Below are positions 54,353 to 63,679 of a stretch of DNA of 64,000 nt, in pieces; positions within the stretch are counted from its first letter, which is position 1; every line of letters starts with the position of its first letter. The position numbers and the translations under genes are program-made. The DNA is from Ferruginibacter sp. (GTDB lineage Bacteria; Bacteroidota; Bacteroidia; Chitinophagales; Chitinophagaceae). A model generated the notes under the pieces. That model was not told the DNA's origin, ran no database searches, and was given only the letters and a program-made list of their open reading frames with translations. The stretch is taken from positions 185,276-249,275 of the forward strand of contig JACMLJ010000065.1 in assembly GCA_014379625.1 (NCBI GenBank), read 5' to 3'.

Positions 54353-56590
54353 ATGGAAATAACCGTTACAACCGCAGAACAACTCCGCCTTACCGCCGAA
54401 GAATTTGAACTGATCCGGCAAAAGTTGGGTCGCATCCCAAATTTTACTGAACTCTGCTGCTTTAGTGCCATGTGGAGTGAGCATTGCAGTTACAAAAACT
54501 CCATCAAATGGTTAAAAACTTTGCCCCGTGATGGAAAGAAAATGCTGGTAAAAGCCGGCGAAGAAAATGCCGGGCTGATGGATATTGGAGACGGGTATGG
54601 TGTAGTATTTAAGATAGAAAGCCATAACCATCCAAGTGCGATTGAGCCTTTCCAGGGAGCAGCAACGGGTGTAGGCGGTATACACCGGGATATTTTTACC
54701 ATGGGCGCGAGGCCGATCGCCTCTTTAAATTCATTACGATTTGGAAATTTAACGGAAGCCAAAACCCAGCATTTGTTAGCGGGCATCGTACATGGCATTG
54801 GCCATTATGGCAACTGTTTTGGCGTACCTACCGTGGGAGGCGAAATATATTTTGAAAATTGTTACCACACCAATCCATTGGTGAACGCCATGAGCGTGGG
54901 TATTTTAAAGAATGGTGAAACAATATCAGCTACCGCTGAAGGAACGGGCAACCCTGTTTTCTTTGTGGGAAGTGCCACCGGCAAAGACGGTATCGGGGGA
55001 GCTTCATTTGCGTCGGCCAATATTACCGCGGATAGCGCCGAAGATCTTCCGGCGGTACAGGTGGGTGACCCCTTCCAGGAAAAAAAATTACTGGAAGCCT
55101 GTCTTGAAGTAATAAAAACAGGCGCCATCGTAGGAATGCAGGATATGGGTGCGGCAGGTATCATTTGCTCTACCGCCGAAATGAGTGCCAAAGGCAATTC
55201 AGGAATGAGGATCGACCTTGATAAGGTACCCATGCGGCAGCAAAACATGAAGGCCTGGGAATTACTGCTGAGCGAAAGCCAGGAAAGGATGTTGATGGTA
55301 GTAGAAAAAGGAAGGGAAGCCGATGTTCTGAAAGTATTTGAAAAATGGGATCTTCCCTGCAGCGAAATTGGCCTGGTAACAGCAGGCGGCCTTTTAGAAT
55401 TTTATATGCACGGTATATTGGAAGCGGTACTTCCGGCAGTTGAATTGGTTTTGGGTGGTGGCGCGCCTCAATATGAAAGAGTGTATACCAGGCCTGGATA
55501 TCTCGATAAGGTAGCGGCATTTAATCCGGATACAATTGAATTGCCGGTGAACTTAAAATCGGTAGCGGAACAATTAATTCAAATACCCAATATTGCGAGC
55601 AAGCGTTGGGTTTATTCACAATATGACAGTATGGTAGGAGCCGGTACCGCCAGCACCAACCAGCCAAGTGACGCGGCAATCGTGATAGCAAAGCCAACCA
55701 GTAAAGGGCTTGCCCTCACAACGGATTGTAACAGCCGCTATGTATTTGCCGATCCTTACAAAGGAACCATGATTGCGGTTGCCGAAGCAGCAAGAAATAT
55801 TGTTTGCAGCGGCGGACAGCCATTAGGTGTTACCAATTGCCTCAACTTTGGCAATCCATACAACCCCGAAGTTTATTACCAGTTTGTAAATGCCATCAAA
55901 GGGATGGGTGAAGCATGCATTAAATTTGACACTCCCGTTACAGGTGGCAATGTAAGTTTCTACAACCAGTCGCCGGATGGGCCTGTATACCCTACTCCTA
56001 CTATTGGTATGGTAGGCTTATTGGAAAATGTAGAAATGAAAATGACTATGGATTTTAAAAAGCCGGGCGATCATATTTATTTGGTCGGACAAAGCAGGAA
56101 CGATATCAATTCATCAGAATACCTGCATAAAATTCACGGAATAGAATTTAGCCCGGCGCCGCATTTTGACCTGGAAGAAGAGTTTGCACTGCACCGGGTG
56201 ATTGAAACTCTCGTTAAAAATAAATGGATAGCTTCAGCTCATGATGTTAGTGAAGGTGGTTTATTTGTAACTCTTACGGAAAGCGGCTTTAACAGGAACC
56301 TGGGTTATGCTATTACCAGCAATAATGCCATCCGCAAAGATGCCTTGCTGTTTGGTGAAGCACAGAGCCGGGTAATTGTATCAGTGGATAAAGAAGGTAT
56401 CGCAGCTTTTGAAGCGGCTTTAAAAGACTTGAAGTTTCCGTTCGAAATGCTGGGCAAAGTTACCGAAGGGGTTATCAGTATTGATGGTGAAGACTGGGAT
56501 ACCATCATTGAATGGAAAAACAAATATGATCATGCGATAGGCAACCACCTGGAGGGACATGAACCTGGGCAGGCATTGGTTGCTTTATAA
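54353..56590 (+). CDS. purL: Phosphoribosylformylglycinamidine synthase subunit PurL
   Basis: 745 aa, the small-subunit-dependent PurL type (it should work with PurS and PurQ, not visible here). It converts FGAR to FGAM in purine synthesis using ATP and ammonia channelled from PurQ. Landmarks: MWSEHCSYKNSIKWL (about 43-57), FKIESHNHPSAIEPFQGAATG (about 87-107), GGIHRDIFTMGARPIA, then VGMQDMGAAGI, SQYDSMVGAG, TGGNVSFYNQSPDG and DVSEGGLFVTL. Tandem AIRS-like halves are both complete. Confidence 0.96.
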   Translation: MEITVTTAEQLRLTAEEFELIRQKLGRIPNFTELCCFSAMWSEHCSYKNSIKWLKTLPRDGKKMLVKAGEENAGLMDIGDGYGVVFKIESHNHPSAIEPFQGAATGVGGIHRDIFTMGARPIASLNSLRFGNLTEAKTQHLLAGIVHGIGHYGNCFGVPTVGGEIYFENCYHTNPLVNAMSVGILKNGETISATAEGTGNPVFFVGSATGKDGIGGASFASANITADSAEDLPAVQVGDPFQEKKLLEACLEVIKTGAIVGMQDMGAAGIICSTAEMSAKGNSGMRIDLDKVPMRQQNMKAWELLLSESQERMLMVVEKGREADVLKVFEKWDLPCSEIGLVTAGGLLEFYMHGILEAVLPAVELVLGGGAPQYERVYTRPGYLDKVAAFNPDTIELPVNLKSVAEQLIQIPNIASKRWVYSQYDSMVGAGTASTNQPSDAAIVIAKPTSKGLALTTDCNSRYVFADPYKGTMIAVAEAARNIVCSGGQPLGVTNCLNFGNPYNPEVYYQFVNAIKGMGEACIKFDTPVTGGNVSFYNQSPDGPVYPTPTIGMVGLLENVEMKMTMDFKKPGDHIYLVGQSRNDINSSEYLHKIHGIEFSPAPHFDLEEEFALHRVIETLVKNKWIASAHDVSEGGLFVTLTESGFNRNLGYAITSNNAIRKDALLFGEAQSRVIVSVDKEGIAAFEAALKDLKFPFEMLGKVTEGVISIDGEDWDTIIEWKNKYDHAIGNHLEGHEPGQALVAL

Positions 56591-56715
56591 TAGCCGTTGC
56601 GATAGTCCCTTATCCATCTCTTCAGTTCAACTAAGATAAAAAAGGAACTTGCAGCAAAAAAATTGTCTTACTAATGGTACCGCAAATAGGTAACTTTAAT
56701 AAAACGATTACCAGT

Positions 56716-57135
56716 ATGGGACTTACTTATGCAACAATAGAACTAACGAACCAGTATGATGAATACAAAAATGAAGAAGGCTTATTGCCATTGGAAGCTA
56801 TAAGGAAGTGGACGGGCGAATTTATGATTGATCCGGGGGCGATAAGAATGGCAATCAATGAAGAAATAAAGGAGAAGTTAGGCCTAAAAAATGGTATCCT
56901 GATGAATGTTGTTTTGGCGGACAGAAGTATAAAACAGGTTGAGATGATTGGAGGTATTAAAGTGAGGTTTGGCGACCGCACCTGTTATACCGATGCTTTC
57001 GTATTGCCGAACAGTACAGCACCTTTGCTGGGCGCTATCCCTTTAGAAGGAATGGACCTGGTAGTTATCCCATCAGAAAACAAACTGGAATATAACCCCA
57101 AACATCCTGACGGGGCTTTGTTTTCACTGAAATAA
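56716..57135 (+). CDS. Clan AA retropepsin-like protein with altered active site
   Basis: 139 aa from the ATG at 56716 (an ATG at 56674 adds 14 atypical residues). The family pattern is clear: MGLTYATIELTNQYDE, AIRKWTGEF, then the catalytic loop, INEEIKEKLGL, VRFGDRTCYTDAFVLPN, APLLGAIPLEGMDLVV, NKLEYNPKHPDGALF. These small cellular proteins resemble one lobe of retroviral proteases and act as dimers. Here the catalytic triplet D-T/S-G is D39-P40-G41 (MIDPGA instead of VDTGA), so proteolytic activity is doubtful. Stand-alone, between purL and proC; not part of a retroelement. Confidence 0.8.
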   Translation: MGLTYATIELTNQYDEYKNEEGLLPLEAIRKWTGEFMIDPGAIRMAINEEIKEKLGLKNGILMNVVLADRSIKQVEMIGGIKVRFGDRTCYTDAFVLPNSTAPLLGAIPLEGMDLVVIPSENKLEYNPKHPDGALFSLK

Positions 57136-57174
57136 TGTACAATATATTTTTGATTGCAACAACTAAACTAATCA

Positions 57175-57969
57175 ATGAGTAACAAGATCGCCATAATAGG
57201 GGGAGGAAATTTAGGGACGGCTATCGCCGAAGGGCTGATAAAAAGTAAATTCTGCAAGCCTGCTGATATTACCGTAACCAAAAGAAACACGGTGACGGTA
57301 AAGCACCTTGCAGACAAGGGGGTGAACACAACTTCCGACAATGCTGCGGCCGTGCGTAACAGTGAGCTGGTGATACTGGCCGTTAAACCATTCCAGGTGA
57401 GTGATGTACTGAATGGTTTTAAAAAAGAGTTGTCTCCAAAGCATACCCTGGTTTCGGTAGTTACCGGAGTATTACTGGAAGAAATTGAAACAACGATCAA
57501 GAAAAAACTTCCTGTATTCCGGGCCATGCCCAATACCGCCATTGCCATCCAGGAAAGCATGACCTGTATCAGCTATTCCAATGCGTCTGATGCCCAGGTC
57601 AGTTCTGTAAAAGAACTGTTTGCCAACCTCGGTAAAGTGACTGTAATAGATGAAAAATTAATGGATGCCGCCACCGTATTGGGCGCATGTGGAACCGCCT
57701 TTGCAATGAGGTATATCCGGGCCAATATACAAGGCGGGATTGAGATAGGTTTTGATTCCGCTACGGCTAATCTAATTGCGGCCCAAACGGTAAAAGGAGC
57801 TGCGGAATTATTACTGCAAAAGGGCACCCATCCCGAACAGGAGATTGATAAAGTAACCACTCCCAAGGGTTGTACAATTGTAGGGCTAAACGAAATGGAG
57901 CACCAGGGATTTAGTTCTTCGCTGATAAAAGGAATTGCTACCAGTTATAATAAGATTGTGAAGGGATAG
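57175..57969 (+). CDS. proC: Pyrroline-5-carboxylate reductase
   Basis: 264 aa. It reduces 1-pyrroline-5-carboxylate to proline with NAD(P)H. Rossmann loop IAIIGGGNLGTAIAEGL (4-20), VILAVKPFQVSDVL (about 65-78), FRAMPNTAIAIQESMTC (about 115-131), and the substrate/dimerisation block TTPKGCTIVGLNEMEHQGF (about 225-243, the TxPGGxT motif with a Lys variant). Length is typical. Its stop is followed within 3 bp by heptad array C. Confidence 0.94.
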   Translation: MSNKIAIIGGGNLGTAIAEGLIKSKFCKPADITVTKRNTVTVKHLADKGVNTTSDNAAAVRNSELVILAVKPFQVSDVLNGFKKELSPKHTLVSVVTGVLLEEIETTIKKKLPVFRAMPNTAIAIQESMTCISYSNASDAQVSSVKELFANLGKVTVIDEKLMDAATVLGACGTAFAMRYIRANIQGGIEIGFDSATANLIAAQTVKGAAELLLQKGTHPEQEIDKVTTPKGCTIVGLNEMEHQGFSSSLIKGIATSYNKIVKG

Positions 57970-57971
57970 GA

Positions 57972-58069
57972 GATGGTTGGTCGTTGGAGGTTGGTGGTTG
58001 GTGGTTGGTCGTTTGCTGCTGGTAATTGACGGTTGCCCACTGCCTACTGCCTATTGCCTGCTCCCTACC
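57972..58069. repeat. Heptanucleotide array C, fold-back type (14 units)
   Basis: Seven-bp units GATGGTT, GGTCGTT, GGAGGTT, GGTGGTT, GGTGGTT, GGTCGTT, TGCTGCT, GGTAATT, GACGGTT, then GCCCACT, GCCTACT, GCCTATT, GCCTGCT, CCCTACC. G-strand words precede C-strand words. It fills the 102-bp gap between the convergent proC and LptF/LptG-type gene stops. Confidence 0.88.
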
Positions 58070-58071
58070 GC

Positions 58072-59160
58072 TTACCTCGCCGCCCTGCGGTAAAAATAAT
58101 AGGCGAACAACCCAAAAATAATATTGGGCACCCATGCTGCAAGAAAAGGCGTGAAATTTCCTTTGGTAGCAAATACCAGCGAAAACCGTCCAAATAAAAT
58201 ATATAAAACACTTAGTATAACTCCAACGGCTAAGTGAAAACCACTTCCCCCTCTTACTTTACGCGAAGCAAGCGTGGCTCCTATCATAGACAATATAATC
58301 ACCGAAACAGGAATAGCATCCCGGTTGTATCTTTCCACCAGCAGCGAATTGATCCCTTCAGACCCCCTCATTTCTTCTTTCCTGATCAATTCCTTTAATT
58401 CGGGAGTGGGCAGTCGATCCTTTAAATATTCATCCTTCCTTAAATCAACCGGTTTAAAATTGTAATTCATTAAAAGCGTAGCATGGCGCACTACAGATTC
58501 TTTATCATTTTTAAAAAACCGCTCCATCACGCTGTTCATTTTCCATTTTTTTGCGGCAGTATCCCAGGATATATTTTCCGCACGCAGGTTATACTGCAAC
58601 TGGTTATGTTGAAATTTCTGAATAAAAAAGTTACTGCCGGTTTTAGTGGTGGTATCATAATATTTGATACCGGCATAAGAATTTGAATCCAGCCTGAAAT
58701 AATAATTTTGCGGAAAAGACCTGGCATCAGCAGGCGAATAATAATCTACATACTTTGCCTCAAAAGTACCCCAGATGGCGTTGGCCCTGGGCAATACAAA
58801 CTGGTAAACTAACCAGAGGATACCAGCTAAAAAAACACTCCCTACCCAGTAAGGAAAAAGGAACCGCCTGAAACTTACACCACTGCTCAATATAGCGATC
58901 ACTTCTGAACGCTCCGCCATTTTTGCTGTAAAGAATATAACTGCAATAAAAACAAACAAGGGGAAGAGCATAGCATCAATACGGGGAACAAGCCCAAAAT
59001 AATAATCCGTAATGATCTTGCTTGCCGGCAGTTTGGATTTTACAAAATCATCCGTTTTCTCACTGATATCTATTACTACCACTATCGCGGTAAACAATAT
59101 CAAACAAAAGAAAAAAGTAGTCAGGTATTTCTTCAGTATGTAGCTGTCTATTTTTTTCAT
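58072..59160 (-). CDS. LptF/LptG-family permease
   Basis: 362 aa from the ATG at 59160 (MKKIDSYILKKYLTTFFF); a longer frame adds six unlike residues. YjgP/YjgQ family: membrane helices near residues 12-32, 55-75, 95-115 and a C-terminal group near 275-355, with a periplasmic beta-jellyroll between (about 125-265). Together with LptB it extracts LPS from the inner membrane. Only one such gene is present; a partner may lie elsewhere, or the protein may act as a homodimer. Tandem with an OmpA-family gene upstream, 102 bp apart. Confidence 0.9.
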   Translation of the reverse strand: MKKIDSYILKKYLTTFFFCLILFTAIVVVIDISEKTDDFVKSKLPASKIITDYYFGLVPRIDAMLFPLFVFIAVIFFTAKMAERSEVIAILSSGVSFRRFLFPYWVGSVFLAGILWLVYQFVLPRANAIWGTFEAKYVDYYSPADARSFPQNYYFRLDSNSYAGIKYYDTTTKTGSNFFIQKFQHNQLQYNLRAENISWDTAAKKWKMNSVMERFFKNDKESVVRHATLLMNYNFKPVDLRKDEYLKDRLPTPELKELIRKEEMRGSEGINSLLVERYNRDAIPVSVIILSMIGATLASRKVRGGSGFHLAVGVILSVLYILFGRFSLVFATKGNFTPFLAAWVPNIIFGLFAYYFYRRAAR

Positions 59161-59262
59161 GTAATTATATGCGCACAAAACTAACTTAAATCAGGGAGCG
59201 GGAATAGGAATTCTCACTAAAGCTTTGATTCGCAATGTTAATTAAAACCAATGTACTCCTCC

Positions 59263-59982
59263 TTACGGGCCGGGGGTCTCTAATATTTTCACCTCCGTCC
59301 TCCTGTTCATCTGTTTCCCTTCTTCGGAATCATTGTCAGCAATTGGTACGGTGAGGCCATATCCCCTTGAAGTCACCCGCTCCGGGGCGATACCTTTTGT
59401 TAATAAATAGGCCCTTACCGTATTTGCCCTGTTGGTTGATAAGATCATATTGGCTTCTGCCTTTCCCACATTATCTGTATGCCCGCCGATTTCAATTCTT
59501 TCATCATCTTTCCTGTTCAGGTATTCAACCAATTCATCCAATACTGCATATGCTTCGAGTTTTAACGTTGCTTTACCGGATTCAAAAGTACAGTTATCCA
59601 GTACAAAAGATTTTGGCGCCTCAAACTGTATATCTACTTTAAACGCATTTTTATAAAACTGGTTATCCTTTAAAGCAGGTATATCCAATATATTGTAACT
59701 GGTGGAATCATTAAATCCCAGGATGAATATTTCATATTTATCCCCGGCGGGCAGGCGGAGAGAAAATTTACCGACAGAATCACTTAAGCCCTGGTATTCC
59801 CTGTTATTCAATTTACTTCTGAAAATCACGATCTCATGATTGAGCATACTCCCCGATTTGGCATCTGCAATGGTGACATTTACAGGTGCATCTTTTGGCA
59901 AATTTAAAGGCTGGGTAGCCTGGGCGAAAATTAATAAAGGCATACCAAAAATAGTCAGCAGGTAAAAATATATTTTCTTCAT
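59263..59982 (-). CDS. OmpA-family peptidoglycan-binding protein
   Basis: 239 aa, signal peptide (MKKIYFYLLTIFGMPLLIFA, cleaved before QATQ). N-terminal Ig/Cna-B-like beta domain (about 28-110: VNVTIADAKSGSMLNHEIVI) and a C-terminal OmpA domain (about 125-235) with LEAYAVLDELVEYL, IEIGGHTDNVGKAEANMILS, then RANTVRAYLLTKGI and NRRTEV. The D (GHTD) and R (NRR) that grip diaminopimelate are present. It likely ties an outer-membrane or periplasmic partner to peptidoglycan. Confidence 0.92.
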   Translation of the reverse strand: MKKIYFYLLTIFGMPLLIFAQATQPLNLPKDAPVNVTIADAKSGSMLNHEIVIFRSKLNNREYQGLSDSVGKFSLRLPAGDKYEIFILGFNDSTSYNILDIPALKDNQFYKNAFKVDIQFEAPKSFVLDNCTFESGKATLKLEAYAVLDELVEYLNRKDDERIEIGGHTDNVGKAEANMILSTNRANTVRAYLLTKGIAPERVTSRGYGLTVPIADNDSEEGKQMNRRTEVKILETPGP

Positions 59983-60010
59983 AGTGGTTCAATTTAAGTT
60001 AATATTAAGG

Positions 60011-60072
60011 TGAATAAAGAAGTAGAGTATATAAAGTACATAAGGTATATAAGGAAATAAAGTATTTAAAGA
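60011..60072. repeat. Short degenerate 9-bp AT-rich tandem repeat
   Basis: Units such as ATATAAAGT, ACATAAGGT, ATATAAGGA, (A)ATAAAGT, ATTTAAAGA in the OmpA-family upstream region. Different period and composition from the heptad family. Confidence 0.5.
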
Positions 60073-60143
60073 TATTGCACAGGATTTAAAAATGCGTCAG
60101 ATTTTATTTAAAGATAAGGTTAATAAAACTTTGCATAAAACTA

Positions 60144-61283
60144 CTATAACCTTTGCTGTAACCTGGGAACCATCTCGTTTTTCCAGCTATTAAAATCACC
60201 TGCTAAAATGTGTTCTCTTGCTTCTGCTACCAACCAAAGATAAAAAGCAAGATTATGTACGCTTGCAATGGTTAGTCCCAGCATTTCTTTAGCTTTTATC
60301 AAATGGCGCAGGTACGCTTTGCTGTAATAATTGCTTACTTCACATTCAATGCCGTCATCAACCGGTGAAAAATCCCGTTCCCATTTTTTATTATCGATAT
60401 TCACCACTCCCCGGGTAGTAAATAACATGGCGTTGCGGCCATTCCGCGTGGGCATTACACAATCAAACATATCAATTCCAAGGGCAATACACTCTAAAAT
60501 ATTCCAGGGGGTACCCACACCCATTAAATAACGTGGTTTTTGAACGGGTAGTATATCGCAGCAATGCGCCGTAAAATCATACATCATTTCTAAAGGCTCA
60601 CCCACGCTAAGGCCACCGATAGCATTGCCTGCAGCATTCTTTGAGGCAATGAATTCTGCTGATGCCGTACGCAGGTCTTTATAGGTACTTCCCTGAACAA
60701 TCGGGAACAGGTTTTGCGTATACCCGTACTTGTCAGGCGTTTCATTAAAACGCTTAAAACAACGGTCGAGCCAGCGATGGGTTAATTCCATACTTTTGTT
60801 TGCGTAGCTATAGTCACTGGGATAGGGTGGACATTCGTCAAAAGCCATAATGATATCGCCGCCGATTACGCGCTGAATATCCATTACTTTTTCGGGGGTA
60901 AATAAATGTTTGCTGCCGTCAATATGCGATTGAAATATTACCCCTTCCTCATTTATTTTACGGTTATTGGCAAGCGAGAAAACCTGGTACCCGCCACTAT
61001 CGGTCAGTATTGACTTGTTCCAACCCATAAACTGGTGTAATCCACCGGCCGCTTCCAAAGTATCCAGTCCGGGCCGTAAAAACAAATGATAGGTATTACC
61101 CAATATTACCTGCGCCTTTACATCATCGAGCAACTGCTTTTGTGTAACCGTTTTTACGCTTCCCGCCGTACCTACCGGCATAAAAATGGGCGTGCTTATT
61201 TCCCCATGCCCGGTTGTTATTTTCCCCGCCCTAGCCTTGGTATTGGTATCGGTATATTGTAATTGAAACTGGAGTGCTGCCAT
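60144..61283 (-). CDS. tgt: Queuine tRNA-ribosyltransferase
   Basis: 379 aa from the ATG at 61283; a TAnnTTTG box (TATTTTTG, 61315-61322 on the minus strand) 32 bp upstream supports this region as the start. It exchanges guanine 34 for preQ1 in tRNAs for Asp, Asn, His and Tyr. Landmarks: TDSGGYQVFSLA (94-105, catalytic D95), GGLSVGEP, MGVGTPWNI and DCVMPTRNGRNAM with the nucleophilic Asp. The usual zinc site C-x-C-x2-C...H is reduced: the segment reads IECEVSNYYSKAYLRHL, keeping one Cys and the later His (ASVHNL). This may be common in the phylum. Confidence 0.95.
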   Translation of the reverse strand: MAALQFQLQYTDTNTKARAGKITTGHGEISTPIFMPVGTAGSVKTVTQKQLLDDVKAQVILGNTYHLFLRPGLDTLEAAGGLHQFMGWNKSILTDSGGYQVFSLANNRKINEEGVIFQSHIDGSKHLFTPEKVMDIQRVIGGDIIMAFDECPPYPSDYSYANKSMELTHRWLDRCFKRFNETPDKYGYTQNLFPIVQGSTYKDLRTASAEFIASKNAAGNAIGGLSVGEPLEMMYDFTAHCCDILPVQKPRYLMGVGTPWNILECIALGIDMFDCVMPTRNGRNAMLFTTRGVVNIDNKKWERDFSPVDDGIECEVSNYYSKAYLRHLIKAKEMLGLTIASVHNLAFYLWLVAEAREHILAGDFNSWKNEMVPRLQQRL

Positions 61284-61687
61284 AAAAAACCACCTCATAA
61301 ATCCGGGCGGGATGCAAAAATATTGTTTATTTAGTTGCCCCCATCCGTCAGAGCGGAGTTATTCAAAGAGTCTTTAAAAAAGAAGAATATTTAATTTGAA
61401 TAGTACACTTTTACATTGCTTGCATTCCTTTTTGATTTTTATAGAAATGTCTGCGACATTGTGCCTTAATAGCAGCAATTCCCCATTAATAAAAATCCCG
61501 CTCAATTTTTCCCGGTGATAACTATTAGCTCCCCGGCAACTACGGTTTAAATATTTATCAATCATTTTATTTCCGTTTTCCAGCTATCAATTACCGGTGT
61601 CCCGGTGAAATAATACCCCAAAAAGCTATTAAACTGCATTTGGGGCACATTTGTTATTAAACTTCCAGAAGGCTTATTTTTGCAAAT
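61284..61687. other. 404-bp divergent gap tgt / GT2
   Basis: Holds the tgt -7 box (61315-61322) and the GT2 promoter (61650-61682). A 63-codon minus-strand open frame (61374-61565) is Lys/Cys-rich with no family pattern and is not annotated. Confidence 0.5.
61650..61682 (+). promoter_or_regulatory. Near-consensus promoter of the GT2 gene
   Basis: TTTG (61650-61653), 21-bp spacer, TATTTTTG (61675-61682): both boxes match the Bacteroidota consensus exactly. The ATG follows just 5 bp after the -7 box, so transcription would begin at or next to the start codon. Confidence 0.7.
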
Positions 61688-62821
61688 ATGAACCTGACTA
61701 ACCTTCTTTTGCACTGGCATATCGCCATCTTCTTACTTTTATGTCTTGTTGCTTTGATACAAATTTTTTATTATCTTTTTTTCTTTAGTCGCCTGGCTTT
61801 CTATAAGGCGGAAGCAAAAGCAAATACGCAAACGCACCCCGTTTCCGTTATCATTTGCGCCCGTGACGAAGCGGCTAACCTCGCTAAAAACCTGCCGGGA
61901 TCACTGGTACAGGTTTATCCGACAACGCATGAGGTAATTGTTGTAAACGACAATTCATTTGATGAAAGTAAATATTTACTGGAAGAATTTGAGCGCAGGT
62001 TCAGGCAGTTGAAAGTAGTGGAACTAAAGCAGGAAGCAAAATTGATTCCCGGTAAAAAATTTCCATTGAGTATTGGTATTAAAACAGCAAAATATGAAAT
62101 TGTATTATTAACAGACGCCGATTGCGTACCGGCCAGTGAAAGTTGGATAGCTAAAATGCAGGGAACCTATGAAGATGATACGGAGATTGTGTTAGGATAT
62201 GGCGCTTATCATAAAAAAAAAGGCCTGCTTAATAAATTAGTCCGCTGGGAAACCTTTCATACCGCTTTGCAATACCTAACCTATGCGCTGGCAGGTAAAC
62301 CATATATGGGAGTGGGCAGAAACCTGAGTTACAAAAAAACCATCTTTTTCCGACATAAAGGATTTTCGGCCCATAACCATGTAGCAAGTGGCGATGATGA
62401 CCTGTTTATCAATACAGCCGCAACAAAAAACAATACAAAAATAAACATAGCGACCGATGCGTTTACATTAAGCGAACCCCCGGGCTCCTGGAGCCAGTGG
62501 ATAAAGCAAAAAAGAAGACATTACAGTACTGCAAAATACTACCGGCCTTTACATAAACTTTTACTGGGCGGGTATTCGTTTTCACATTTTTTGTTTTATC
62601 CTTTATTAGCGGTGTCGATAATTTTTTTTAGCTGGCAATGGGCTTTATTGATTTTTGCTACCCGTTTTATTGTTCAGGCTTTTGTGTTTTATCCTGCAAT
62701 GAAGAAACTGGATGAAAAAGATCTGTACCCGTTGTTTTTATTATTTGATGTGTGGATGTTTTTTTATTATTTCATCTTTGCAACTACTTTGATAAAAAAG
62801 CCGGGGGCAGGTTGGAAATAA
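61688..62821 (+). CDS. Membrane-bound family 2 glycosyltransferase
   Basis: 377 aa. One N-terminal membrane helix (about 12-35), then a GT-A catalytic domain: VSVIICARDEAANLAKNL (about 48-65), EVIVVNDNSFD, the DxD-type LLTDADCVPAS (about 138-148), HNHVASGDDDLFIN (about 233-246, ED-like acceptor base), and the QxxRW-like WSQWIKQKRRHY (about 263-274). Two or three membrane helices follow (about 300-370). Sugar and acceptor are unknown. A strong promoter precedes it, and it is 69 bp from rsmG. Confidence 0.9.
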   Translation: MNLTNLLLHWHIAIFLLLCLVALIQIFYYLFFFSRLAFYKAEAKANTQTHPVSVIICARDEAANLAKNLPGSLVQVYPTTHEVIVVNDNSFDESKYLLEEFERRFRQLKVVELKQEAKLIPGKKFPLSIGIKTAKYEIVLLTDADCVPASESWIAKMQGTYEDDTEIVLGYGAYHKKKGLLNKLVRWETFHTALQYLTYALAGKPYMGVGRNLSYKKTIFFRHKGFSAHNHVASGDDDLFINTAATKNNTKINIATDAFTLSEPPGSWSQWIKQKRRHYSTAKYYRPLHKLLLGGYSFSHFLFYPLLAVSIIFFSWQWALLIFATRFIVQAFVFYPAMKKLDEKDLYPLFLLFDVWMFFYYFIFATTLIKKPGAGWK

Positions 62822-62890
62822 GGGCGACAAGGCAATGTTCAAACGTAAAATTATTACTTACCCCTCATCCCTTAGCAGTTTACAAATAGC

Positions 62891-63505
62891 ATGGAAATAA
62901 TAAAAAAATATTTTGCGGATTTTACGGAAACACAGTGGAACCAATTATCCGCACTAAAAGATTTATATGTTGAATGGAACGAAAAAATAAACGTCATTTC
63001 CCGCAAAGACATGGATAATTTTTATGAACACCACGTACTGCATTCACTGGCAATTACCACCCAATTTGAATTTTCCCCGGGGATGCAGGTGATGGATTTG
63101 GGGACCGGCGGTGGGTTTCCGGCTATCCCGCTGGCTATATTTTTTCCGGACACCGAGTTTCACCTGGTAGACAGCATTAATAAAAAACTAAAAGTTGCCA
63201 GTGAAGTGGCTGCTGCAATTAATTTGCAAAATATCAGTACACGGCATTGCAGGGCCGAAGAAATTAAGAACAGGAAATTTGATGTGGTGGTTTCCAGGGC
63301 CGTTGCTCCACTCAAAGACCTATTAAGATGGAGTAAACCGTTACTAAAAAAAGGTAGTAACCCCGGGGGGTTGATCTGCCTGAAGGGGGGTGACCTGGCC
63401 CTGGAAATTTCAGAAAGTAATTGTAAACCAGCCGTTTGGGAAATAGAAAAGATCTTTGAAGAGGCATTTTTCAAAGAAAAGTACCTTTTGCATGTACGGG
63501 TATAA
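62891..63505 (+). CDS. rsmG: 16S rRNA (guanine-527 N7) methyltransferase
   Basis: 204 aa, GidB/RsmG family. SAM-binding motif I VMDLGTGGGFPAIPLAI (about 67-83), N-terminal EWNEKINVISRKDMDNFYEHH (about 28-48), RHCRAEEI, and VVVSRAVAPLKDLLRW with the conserved Arg-Ala. It methylates N7 of G527 of 16S rRNA. Length is typical. Loss of such genes usually gives low-level streptomycin resistance in other bacteria. Confidence 0.95.
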   Translation: MEIIKKYFADFTETQWNQLSALKDLYVEWNEKINVISRKDMDNFYEHHVLHSLAITTQFEFSPGMQVMDLGTGGGFPAIPLAIFFPDTEFHLVDSINKKLKVASEVAAAINLQNISTRHCRAEEIKNRKFDVVVSRAVAPLKDLLRWSKPLLKKGSNPGGLICLKGGDLALEISESNCKPAVWEIEKIFEEAFFKEKYLLHVRV

Positions 63506-63679
63506 CTTTCAAAGTTTCACGGACGATGAAAGTCAATAGTGAATGCTCAATATATCTCAGCCATTTATCCCGTCAGATCGCAGGCCTGGCAGATTCCGGT
63601 ACGCTTTGTAGATCAGGCGTTCAGGCACGAAATTACGGCCGGTTTTCAAATAATATAAAACTATACCTACTTTAGGGTA

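Noticed and set aside
54193..54408. 71-codon open frame upstream of purL
   Set aside because: TTG start, no family pattern, covers the purL promoter and overlaps purL in another frame.
56674..57135. Retroviral or retrotransposon protease
   Set aside because: The retropepsin-like gene stands alone between purL and proC with no reverse transcriptase, integrase or terminal repeats; small cellular clan AA proteins are common.
61374..61565. 63-codon minus-strand open frame between tgt and GT2
   Set aside because: AT-rich, Lys/Cys-rich, no similarity to known families, no promoter or coupling.
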